Origin: Yinghuangia soli
GTDB taxonomy: Bacteria; Actinomycetota; Actinomycetes; Streptomycetales; Streptomycetaceae
NCBI RefSeq assembly: GCF_021502675.1
Contig: NZ_JAKFHA010000016.1
Location: 100,741-164,740, forward strand
Direction: 5' to 3'
DNA length: 64,000 nt
Shown: positions 17,286 through 26,803 of the stretch, piece by piece
Numbering within the stretch: the stretch's first letter is position 1
Layout: each line of letters opens with the position of its first letter
Program-made: the position numbers and the translations under genes
Notes under the pieces: model-generated
Databases searched by the model: none
What the model was told of the DNA's origin: nothing
The model's input: only the letters and a program-made list of their open reading frames with translations

Positions 17286-19136
17286 ATGACCACCGGACTC
17301 GTTCGGGGGCAGAACCTGCCGCTGCCCGCACTCCAGGTCGCCGTCGACGTGGCCGCGCAGTGCCCGGTCGAAGTCGTCGCCGTCCTGCTCGACGCCGACC
17401 TCAAGGTCCGCGACGACGCCGACGTGGTCCAGCGCGGCGGAGCGGCACTCGCCGGGATCGCGGTGCGCGACCGCGGCATCGACGTCGACCTCGCGCAGAT
17501 TCCCGAGCAGGTCGACCGCGTCATGGTCGCGGCCACCCTCGAAGGCAGCGGCGTGGACCGCTTCGGCGCGGTCGCCGCACCGGTCGCCACCGTCACCGCG
17601 GGCGGCACCGAGGTCGGCACGTTCACCATCACCGACCTCGGCAGCGAGCGCGCCCTGCAGGCCGTCGAGCTGTACCGGCGCCAGGGCGCCTGGAAGGTCC
17701 GCGCGGTGGGCCAGGGCTACGACGGCGGCCTGGACGCGCTGCTGCGCGATGCCGGCGTCGAGCTCCGCGCGCCGATCGTGGACCGGGCCCGCACCCGGCT
17801 GGCCGGCCCGGCCGCGCCCGTGTACTCCGCCGCGACCCCGCCCGCCGCCGGCGCCCCCGGCACCCCGGTGCCGCCGGCCGCCGGCTTCCCGACCGCCGGC
17901 CTCCCCGGCGCCGCCGCCTCGATGTCCGCGGACCAGGCCGCGGCCCGTGCCGCGGACGCCGCTGCCGCGGCCGCCTCGGCCGCGTCCGCGCTGAGCGACG
18001 AGCAGCGCGAGGCCGCCGCCCGGGAGGCCCGCCGGGCCGTGGAGAAGCTCTACGAGCAGGTCTGGGGCATCTTCGAGGACGCCGCCCGCTCGGCCGCCTC
18101 GTACCGGTCCTCGGTGTCCTTCGCCGACAACCGCCTCGACCAGGACCTCGCGGACGTCCTGAACGACCCTTCCGCGCGCACCTCGCCGGCCGGCCTCGCC
18201 CTGCAGGACACCGCCCGCGCCAAGCACCGCGAACTGGTCGAGCGGGCCCGCGCCGGACTCGACAAGGACTCCGCGCAGCTCGCCGCCGAGGTCGCCCAGC
18301 TGGAGCCCAAGCTGCCGCCGGAGATGGCGCGTTGGGACTCGCCCGCGTGGGCCGGCTGGCGGGCCCCCGAGGACACCGCGCTGGCCATCCGGCTCGGTGA
18401 CCTGCACCTGCCGGAGAACCCGCAGCTGCGCATCCCGATGGTGCTGCGCCTCCCGATGGAGCGCGGGCTGTGGATCGACAGCGGCGCGACCGGTGTCGAC
18501 GACGAACTCGGCGTGGCGGGCGAGGCGGTCCGCGCCCGGGCCGGCGAACTGGCCGTGACGCTGGCCGCCCGCATGCTCGCGGCGTTCCCGATCGGCGACC
18601 TGAAGCTGCACGTCATCGACCCGGAGGGCAAGGGCGCCGCGTCCGCGCCGTTCGCGCCGCTGGCTGCCAGCGGGCTGCTGGTCGGCGCCGCGGCGACCAC
18701 CGCGCCGGAGGTCGCCGCGCTGATGGGCCGGCTGATGGACCGCGTCGAGCTGGCCCGGATGGCCATCGAGAGCGGCGCCACCGACGCGCTGCCCGAGCAC
18801 ATCGACTTCAGCCGCCAGCTGCTCGTGGTGCACGGCTTCCCGTTCGGCTTCGACGACCGCACGATGACGCAGCTGCGGCACCTGGTCGAAGAGGGCCCGC
18901 GGGTCGGCGTGCACGTCATGGTGGTCGGCAGCCGGGCGGACGCCGAGTCGTTCGGGCCGCTGCTCGACCCGCTGTGGCGCGCGATGCTGCGCCTGACCCC
19001 GATCCCCGAGGACCACATCGCGGACCCGTGGGTGCACCACTCGTGGACCTACACCCCGGACCTGCCCTCGGACGGCACCGGCGTGACGCAGACGCTGCTC
19101 ACCTGGGTCGCGTCCAGCGCGGCGGGCGGCCGCTGA
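17286..19136 (+). CDS. TerD domain fused to a degenerate FtsK/EccC-like ATPase domain
   Basis: A 616-residue, three-part protein. Residues 1 to about 165 form a TerD-like domain (VEVVAVLLDADLKVRDDAD). An Ala/Pro-rich linker and a probable coiled coil run to about 330. The C-terminal part follows the FtsK/EccC pattern: a Walker A position reading GATGVDD at residues 400-406 in place of GATGSGKS, then LKLHVIDPEGKG, a helix LMGRLMDRVELARMAIESGA like the FtsK EMERRY helix, then LLVVHGFP (512-519) at the Walker B strand, then RVGVHVMVVGSR. The lysine and the Walker B acids are missing, so ATP hydrolysis is unlikely. The ATG at 17286 has GAGGGGA upstream. A stress-linked scaffold role is inference. 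Confidence 0.75.
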   Translation: MTTGLVRGQNLPLPALQVAVDVAAQCPVEVVAVLLDADLKVRDDADVVQRGGAALAGIAVRDRGIDVDLAQIPEQVDRVMVAATLEGSGVDRFGAVAAPVATVTAGGTEVGTFTITDLGSERALQAVELYRRQGAWKVRAVGQGYDGGLDALLRDAGVELRAPIVDRARTRLAGPAAPVYSAATPPAAGAPGTPVPPAAGFPTAGLPGAAASMSADQAAARAADAAAAAASAASALSDEQREAAAREARRAVEKLYEQVWGIFEDAARSAASYRSSVSFADNRLDQDLADVLNDPSARTSPAGLALQDTARAKHRELVERARAGLDKDSAQLAAEVAQLEPKLPPEMARWDSPAWAGWRAPEDTALAIRLGDLHLPENPQLRIPMVLRLPMERGLWIDSGATGVDDELGVAGEAVRARAGELAVTLAARMLAAFPIGDLKLHVIDPEGKGAASAPFAPLAASGLLVGAAATTAPEVAALMGRLMDRVELARMAIESGATDALPEHIDFSRQLLVVHGFPFGFDDRTMTQLRHLVEEGPRVGVHVMVVGSRADAESFGPLLDPLWRAMLRLTPIPEDHIADPWVHHSWTYTPDLPSDGTGVTQTLLTWVASSAAGGR

Positions 19137-19155
19137 GCCGCCGCCACCACGCGTA

Positions 19156-19197
19156 CGGCAGGCGCCGGTTCCCCGCTCCGGGGGCCGGCGCCTGCCG
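19156..19197. terminator. hairpin after the TerD-fusion gene
   Basis: A 13-bp perfect stem (CGGCAGGCGCCGG with CCGGCGCCTGCCG) is extended inward by two G-T and three G-C pairs. It begins 19 bases after the stop codon. No T-run follows. Confidence 0.7.
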
Positions 19198-19317
19198 CGT
19201 CTCCGGCGTACGGCGCGCCACTAACGGGTGGTTTGGCGGAGATGTCGCCGGGTGCCGGAGGCCGCGCCGCTAGGGTGTGCGTGGCCTTCCGGTCCCCAAC
19301 CCCTCGGAGTGCAAAGC

Positions 19318-20025
19318 GTGTTCTCGTATGCCGGCATCCCCGGACCCCGTAGCGCCACCGGGTCGGAAGGGGCGGTCGGACCGGGCGGCTCGGGCGGGCC
19401 GGTCGACGTCGCGGAGCTGGAGTTCGCGGTGGTCGACCTGGAGACCACCGGCTTCTCGCCCGGGCGAGGCGACCGCATCGTGGAGATCGGCGTCGTGCGC
19501 ATCGCCGGCGACGGCCGGGTGCTGCGCGAGTGGACCACGCTGGTCGACCCGGGCCGCGGCGTGGGCGCCACGCAGGTGCACCGCATCACCGCGGCGGACG
19601 TCGCCGGAGCGCCCCGGTTCGCCGACATCGCGGGGGAGTTGGCCGCACTGCTGGCCGGCGCGGTCGTGGTCGCCCACAATGCGGCTTTCGAACAGCGCTT
19701 CCTGGAAGCCGAGTTCGCCGCGGCCGGGGTCGACCTGCCGACCCTGCCCGCGCTGTGCACCATGCGCCTGGCCAAGGCCACCGGCCTGCCGGTCGACGAC
19801 CACAAGCTGGGCACCTGCTGCGCGTACTTCGGCCTGGACTTCCCGGACGCGCACGCGGCCCTCGCCGACGCCCGGGTGACCGCGCGGCTGCTGCCCCTGC
19901 TGCTGCGTTCCGCGGGGGCGGCCGCACTGGTGCTCGGGGCGCAGCCCTGCGAGGCGCCGGCGTACCCGGCGTACCAGGGCCGGCTGCGGCCGCGCCGCGG
20001 GTTCGAGCCCGCCGAGGCGTACTGA
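19318..20025 (+). CDS. DnaQ-like 3'-5' exonuclease
   Basis: A 235-residue DEDD-family exonuclease. ExoI is VVDLETTGF, ExoII is VVAHNAAFEQRFLE and ExoIII is HAALADARVT, giving the expected metal-binding D, E, D and D with a histidine of the DEDDh type. A Gly/Pro-rich N-terminal 40 residues precede the domain, and about 40 basic residues follow it. It is not the polymerase III epsilon subunit by length or context. I chose the GTG at 19318 with GGAG ten bases upstream. Its place between ter genes and uvrA suggests a role in clearing damaged DNA ends. Confidence 0.88.
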   Translation: MFSYAGIPGPRSATGSEGAVGPGGSGGPVDVAELEFAVVDLETTGFSPGRGDRIVEIGVVRIAGDGRVLREWTTLVDPGRGVGATQVHRITAADVAGAPRFADIAGELAALLAGAVVVAHNAAFEQRFLEAEFAAAGVDLPTLPALCTMRLAKATGLPVDDHKLGTCCAYFGLDFPDAHAALADARVTARLLPLLLRSAGAAALVLGAQPCEAPAYPAYQGRLRPRRGFEPAEAY

Positions 20026-20070
20026 GCGACCAGGGGTCCGGCGTGTGAGCCGAGCCACGAAATACCACGG

Positions 20071-20115
20071 GAAGGTAAAGGCTTACTTGGTCTTTACTTT
20101 ACCTTCTGGCATGCT
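20071..20115 (+). promoter_or_regulatory. terC promoter overlapped by a 10-bp inverted repeat
   Basis: An AT-rich island holds perfect arms GAAGGTAAAG (20071-20080) and CTTTACCTTC (20097-20106) with a 16-base spacer. It overlaps a promoter candidate: TTGGTC at 20087-20092, 17 bases, then CATGCT at 20110-20115. Transcription would begin near 20122, right before the riboswitch. The repeat looks like a repressor operator; a metal-responsive regulator would fit but is unproven. Confidence 0.6.
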
Positions 20116-20123
20116 GATGGCAT

Positions 20124-20292
20124 CGGAGGGGAGTATTCCCCCTCGGCATGGTCGTCAGTACGACATATGCCCGCACGTCCCGATGGCGTAGCGGTGGATC
20201 ATATGTCCGGCCCTGCCGGTCCGGGCCGCAGTTCGCGGGCCCGGACGGAAGAGACCTCCGGCATCGACGCAACCTGCCACGTCTGCCGGAGG
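20124..20292 (+). promoter_or_regulatory. yybP-ykoY-type manganese riboswitch with SD-masking platform
   Basis: The leader of terC matches the yybP-ykoY pattern: P1 arms CGGAGG (20124-20129) and CCTCCG (20255-20260), the conserved loop GGGGAGTA right after the 5' arm, GTCGTCAGTACGAC in the facing hairpin, and GAGACCTCC closing P1. Internal helices ACATATG/CATATGT and GTCCGGGCC/GGGCCCGGAC are present. The 3' arm CCTCCGGCA (20255-20263) can instead pair perfectly with TGCCGGAGG (20284-20292), which contains the Shine-Dalgarno sequence. Metal binding should keep P1 closed and free the site, giving a translational on-switch. TerC proteins are known partners of this riboswitch. Confidence 0.82.
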
Positions 20293-20296
20293 CATT

Positions 20297-21346
20297 GTGG
20301 ACGTTTCGCTGACCACCTGGATCGTGACCATCGTGGTCCTTCTCGCCCTTGTCGGCGTGGACCTGGTCATCAACCGCAAACCCCACGAGGTGACCCTCAA
20401 GGAAGCCTCGCTGTGGGGCATCTTCTGGGTCGCACTCGCGGTCATCTTCGGAATCGGCGTCTGGATCTTCTCCGGGGCGCAGTACGGCGGCGAGTTCTTC
20501 GCCGGCTTCATCACCGAGAAGTCGCTCAGTGTCGACAACTTGTTCGTGTTCGTCCTGATCATGGGCAAGTTCGCGGTGCCGCCGCAGTACCAGCAGCGCG
20601 TCCTGCTGGTCGGCGTGCTGCTCGCGCTGGTGCTGCGCGGCATCTTCATCGGCCTCGGCGCCGCGGTCGTCTCGACCTTCTCGTGGGTGTTCTTCATCTT
20701 CGGCGCGTTCCTCATCTGGACCGCGTGGAAGCTGATCAAGGAGGCCCAGTCCGACGAGGAGGAGGAGTTCGAGGAGAACGCCGTCCTGCGCTACGTCGAG
20801 AAGGTCGCGCCCACCACGAAGGAGTACCGCGGCACGAAGCTCTTCGTGAAGGAGCACGGCAAGCGCTTCGTCACCCCGATGCTCATCGTGATGATCGCGG
20901 TCGGCACCACCGACGTGCTCTTCGCCCTGGACTCGATCCCGGCGATCTTCGGCCTCACCCAGGAGCCGTACATCGTCTTCACCGCGAACGCGTTCGCGCT
21001 GATGGGTCTGCGGCAGCTGTACTTCCTCATCGGCGGCCTGCTCAAGAAGCTGGTCTACCTCTCCTACGGCCTCTCGGTGATCCTCGGCTTCATCGGCGTC
21101 AAGCTGGTGCTCGAGGCGCTGCACGGCCAGGGTGTGAGCACCCCGGAGATCGGCATCCCGCTCTCGCTGGGCTTCATCGTCGCCACGCTGGCCGTCACCA
21201 CGGTGCTCAGCCTGCGCAAGTCGAAGAAGGACGCGCTGCAGGAACTGGCGGACGCGGACGCCGCGGGCACTGCGCCTGCTGCGGACGCTGCGGATTCCGC
21301 GGATGCCGTGGACAGCGCGGACACTGCGGACAGCGCGGTCAAGTAG
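20297..21346 (+). CDS. terC: TerC-family membrane protein, probable Mn(II) exporter
   Basis: A 349-residue polytopic protein with about eight to nine transmembrane segments. The family motif EKSLSVDNLFVFVLIM and the later TTDVLFALDSIPAIFG place intramembrane aspartates typical of TerC/Alx metal transporters. The C-terminal 30 residues are an Ala/Asp/Ser-rich tail. The start is a GTG at 20297 with GGAGG four bases before it, the same GGAGG that the riboswitch platform can hide. Manganese export is inferred from the riboswitch class and the family. A second terC lies at 51.8 kb. Confidence 0.9.
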   Translation: MDVSLTTWIVTIVVLLALVGVDLVINRKPHEVTLKEASLWGIFWVALAVIFGIGVWIFSGAQYGGEFFAGFITEKSLSVDNLFVFVLIMGKFAVPPQYQQRVLLVGVLLALVLRGIFIGLGAAVVSTFSWVFFIFGAFLIWTAWKLIKEAQSDEEEEFEENAVLRYVEKVAPTTKEYRGTKLFVKEHGKRFVTPMLIVMIAVGTTDVLFALDSIPAIFGLTQEPYIVFTANAFALMGLRQLYFLIGGLLKKLVYLSYGLSVILGFIGVKLVLEALHGQGVSTPEIGIPLSLGFIVATLAVTTVLSLRKSKKDALQELADADAAGTAPAADAADSADAVDSADTADSAVK

Positions 21347-21366
21347 TACGCGCACAGGCCGAGGGC

Positions 21367-21388
21367 GGGCTCCCCATCCCGGGAGCCC
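21367..21388. terminator. hairpin between convergent terC and MBL genes
   Basis: GGGCTCCC and GGGAGCCC form a perfect 8-bp stem with a six-base loop in the 71-base gap between convergent stop codons. It can act in both directions. Confidence 0.6.
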
Positions 21389-21417
21389 CCCCACCGGCGG
21401 TCCAAGAGCGGTGGCGG

Positions 21418-22077
21418 CTACCAGCCGCGCTCGCGCCAGGCGGTCAGCTGCGGGCGCTCGGCACCCAGCGTGGTGTCGTTGCCGTGCCCGGGGTAGACCC
21501 AGGTCTCGTCCGGCAGGCGCCCGAAGAGCTTCTCCTCGACGCCCGCCAGCAGCGTGCGGAACGCCTCGTCGTCGCCGAAGGTGTTGCCGACCCCGCCCGG
21601 GAACAGGCAGTCGCCGGTGAACAGGTGCGGGTGCCCCTGCGGGTCGTCGTAGACCAGCGCGATGCTGCCGGGAGTGTGCCCGACCAGGTGGACCGCGGTG
21701 AGCGTCACGTCGCCGACCGCCACCGTGTCGCCGTCGTCGAGGAGGCGGTCGGTCGGCACCGGGATGCCCTCGGCGTCGAACCGGCCGGCCAGCGTGGTCG
21801 CGCCGGTCGCGTCCACGACCTCCTGCAGCGCCTGCCAGTGGTCGGCGTGCTGGTGCGTGGTGAAGACCTGGCCGAGCCCGTCCGGGCCGACCAGGGTGGT
21901 GAGCGTGCCGGCGTCGTTCGCCGCGTCGATCAGCAGCTGCGCACCGGTCGCCCGGCAGCGCAGCAGATAGCAGTCGTTGTCGTACGGGCCGACCGCGACC
22001 TTGGTGATGATCAGATGCGCCAGTTCGCGGACCGCCGGGGTGCCGCCGACTTTGACCGAGCCGTGATACGTCGTCAT
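21418..22077 (-). CDS. MBL-fold metallohydrolase, glyoxalase II-like
   Basis: A 219-residue metallo-beta-lactamase-fold hydrolase. Zinc ligands are visible as THQHADHW, GHTPGS, GDCLFPGG and YPGHG, the pattern of hydroxyacylglutathione hydrolase and related thioesterases. In an actinomycete the thiol would be mycothiol or bacillithiol-free chemistry rather than glutathione. I prefer the ATG at 22077 (MTTYHGSVKVGG); an ATG at 22086 is three codons longer. The gene sits beside a mycothiol-dependent isomerase-family gene, which supports a role in thiol-adduct detoxification. Confidence 0.85.
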   Translation of the reverse strand: MTTYHGSVKVGGTPAVRELAHLIITKVAVGPYDNDCYLLRCRATGAQLLIDAANDAGTLTTLVGPDGLGQVFTTHQHADHWQALQEVVDATGATTLAGRFDAEGIPVPTDRLLDDGDTVAVGDVTLTAVHLVGHTPGSIALVYDDPQGHPHLFTGDCLFPGGVGNTFGDDEAFRTLLAGVEEKLFGRLPDETWVYPGHGNDTTLGAERPQLTAWRERGW

Positions 22078-22201
22078 GAAGTCCATACTCGCGCCCGGGC
22101 GCGGCGACAGCCAGGACATGCGGCCGGGCGTCGCCGGGCGTTCGTCACAACGTGCACGCTGCGCGTGCGGTCCGCATGCGTGCGCACCGCGGGTCCGCGG
22201 G

Positions 22202-22936
22202 TCACATCCAGGCGGGCAGCGGCGGCAGCGTGCCGGGAGGGTCCATGACCAGGCCGTCCCCGCCGGTGCGTCCGATCAGCCAGGCGAGCAGCGTGCGGCG
22301 GCGGCCCGAGACGACCGCGACCGGCGCGTACTCCTCGGGCCCTATCGCCAGCCGGCGCCCGGAGTCCTCGTCGTGCAGCATGAGCGGCACGGTTCCCGGG
22401 CGGCCGCGGAACGAGGCGGCCGCCTCGAAGAGTTCGCGGGTGGCGAAGTCGCCGGGCCAGTGCGCGGGGGTCCAGCCCGCGGCGAGGTCCACGTGGTGGA
22501 TGTAGAGCTCGCGGATGCGCCGGTACGGCAGCTGCAGGGCGGCGAACTCGCGCCCGTCGCGGGCCGCGACCTTGGCACCCCAGGCAGCCGGCGACATCGA
22601 CGCGAGGGCGTCGTGCAGCCGGGCCGACGCGGTGCGCAGGTCGGCGAGCAGGTCCTCGGGGGACTGCCGGACGGTCGCCTCGATGCCCGCTTCCCGGGCC
22701 CCGCCGGGGCCGTACATCGGGGTGGGCACGCCGGTGGCGGCCCAGTGCGCGAGGTTCCCGAGCCCGTCGGCGTTCCGGGCGAGGTGGGCCAGGACGTGGG
22801 CGCGGGACCAGCCGGGCAGCAGCGAGGCGCCGGCCAGGCGGTCCGGGGTCAGCCGCTCCGCGGTGTCCAGCACCTGCTGGGTGGCGGTGGACATCTCGTC
22901 CAGCAGGGCGGCTGGGTCGAACCCGTCCGTGGTCAA
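22202..22936 (-). CDS. maleylpyruvate isomerase family mycothiol-dependent protein
   Basis: A 244-residue member of the DinB/MDMPI superfamily. The N-terminal helical bundle carries LLPGWSRAHVLAHLARNADGL with the first metal-binding histidine, and IHHVDLAAGW holds the last. The C-terminal domain is the usual small MDMPI cap. The family uses a divalent metal and mycothiol. The actual substrate is unknown, since no gentisate-pathway gene is near. The start is a TTG at 22936, supported by GGGAGG five bases upstream; the open frame to 23146 is not needed. Confidence 0.85.
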   Translation of the reverse strand: MTTDGFDPAALLDEMSTATQQVLDTAERLTPDRLAGASLLPGWSRAHVLAHLARNADGLGNLAHWAATGVPTPMYGPGGAREAGIEATVRQSPEDLLADLRTASARLHDALASMSPAAWGAKVAARDGREFAALQLPYRRIRELYIHHVDLAAGWTPAHWPGDFATRELFEAAASFRGRPGTVPLMLHDEDSGRRLAIGPEEYAPVAVVSGRRRTLLAWLIGRTGGDGLVMDPPGTLPPLPAWM

Positions 22937-23104
22937 GCGTTCCTCCCGAGAGCCGGCCGATGCAGTCAGACCGTATCGGCTGGCGCGGCCCCCGAGCGAC
23001 CCGATCGCGTGTACCGGCGGTCGACAGCGCGTAGCGGGGCCGGCACGCGTGCGGACCGGAAAACCAGCCACGTTCGAGTGAAACGTCGCCCGCTTGGGCC
23101 ATCT

Positions 23105-23120
23105 TCGAAAGCTTGTGCGA
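23105..23120. promoter_or_regulatory. LexA-box-like site upstream of uvrA
   Basis: TCGAAAGCTTGTGCGA matches ten of the twelve defined bases of the actinobacterial SOS box TCGAAC-N4-GTTCGA. It lies about 250 bases before the uvrA start in the 437-base gap between two divergent genes. The two mismatches weaken the call. I see no other gene or strong hairpin in this gap. Confidence 0.35.
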
Positions 23121-23373
23121 TAACCTGGGCTCGCAAACGGGAACAAACGCGGGCTCCGGGCCGCTTACGATGGCCGGGGGACCATGTCCGGAGCGCGGCT
23201 CGCGGCGTTATGCCAGACCGAGCCGCCGTCCGCCGGCGCCGCGGCGCACCGGGGGGCGACCGGCTTCCAGAGCGCCCTGGGCGGTGCGTCCGGTCAGGGC
23301 GCCGCTGCACCCAGAGCTTCCGCCCGAGCTCCGCCGGAGCTTCACAGAGCTGTCGAAGGGTTTCGATTCTCCA

Positions 23374-26220
<2,847 letters not shown>

Positions 26221-26306
26221 CCGCGCAGCAGGCACGCCGGGACGGCGGGTGGCCGACCGATGGGATCATGGGTCGGTCACCCGCCGACCGCGTTACGGAG
26301 TCCAGC

Positions 26307-26747
26307 ATGAGCACACCCGCCCCGTCCTCCCCGGACCGCCGTACCGTGCTGCGCGGCGTGGCCGCCGCCGGCGTGGTGGGCGCGGCGGGCCTGCCGCTCG
26401 CCGCCTGCGCGACCGAGGCGGGCAGCAAGGAGATCGGGCCCAAGGCCGGCGACAAGGGCCCGGAGACGGTCGGCAAGCTCCCCGAGATCTCGGTGGGCGC
26501 GGGTAAGGTCTTCAAGGACTCCAAAGTCGTCGTCGTGCAGCCGTCCAAGGACGTCTACAAGGCTTACGACGCGCGCTGTCCGCACCAGGGCTGCCTGGTC
26601 GACGAAGTCAAGCAGGGCGTCGTCAAGTGCCCGTGCCACGGCAGCCAGTTCGACATCAACGACGGCTCGGTGGTGCGCGGACCGGCGGTCCAGGGGCTGC
26701 CCGAACTGCCGATGAAGGTCGTCGACGGCGAGGTCGTGGTGGGCTGA
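26307..26747 (+). CDS. exported Rieske [2Fe-2S] lipoprotein
   Basis: A 146-residue protein. The N-terminus DRRTVLRG is a twin-arginine motif, followed by a hydrophobic stretch ending in LAAC, a good lipobox, so the protein is probably exported folded by Tat and lipid-anchored. The Rieske ligands are CPHQGC and CPCHGSQF, a complete set. It lacks the transmembrane helix and length of the cytochrome bc1 Rieske subunit. It likely moves single electrons outside the membrane; its partner is not visible nearby. GGAG stands seven bases before the ATG. Confidence 0.9.
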   Translation: MSTPAPSSPDRRTVLRGVAAAGVVGAAGLPLAACATEAGSKEIGPKAGDKGPETVGKLPEISVGAGKVFKDSKVVVVQPSKDVYKAYDARCPHQGCLVDEVKQGVVKCPCHGSQFDINDGSVVRGPAVQGLPELPMKVVDGEVVVG

Positions 26748-26766
26748 GCCGCACGCCCGCCCGCGT

Positions 26767-26792
26767 CCCGCGAGAGAAACCCGCGAGAGAAA
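26767..26792. repeat. perfect 13-bp tandem duplication before uvrC
   Basis: CCCGCGAGAGAAA occurs twice head to tail, ending 11 bases before the uvrC start codon and just before its ribosome binding site. It may alter spacing or form part of a regulator site. Confidence 0.85.
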
Positions 26793-26803
26793 ACTGAGGA
26801 CCG

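Noticed and set aside
23113-23373. An 87-residue N-terminal extension of UvrA
   Set aside because: It is not like any UvrA N-terminus; the family starts at [16 protein letters not shown], and the extension crosses the putative LexA site.
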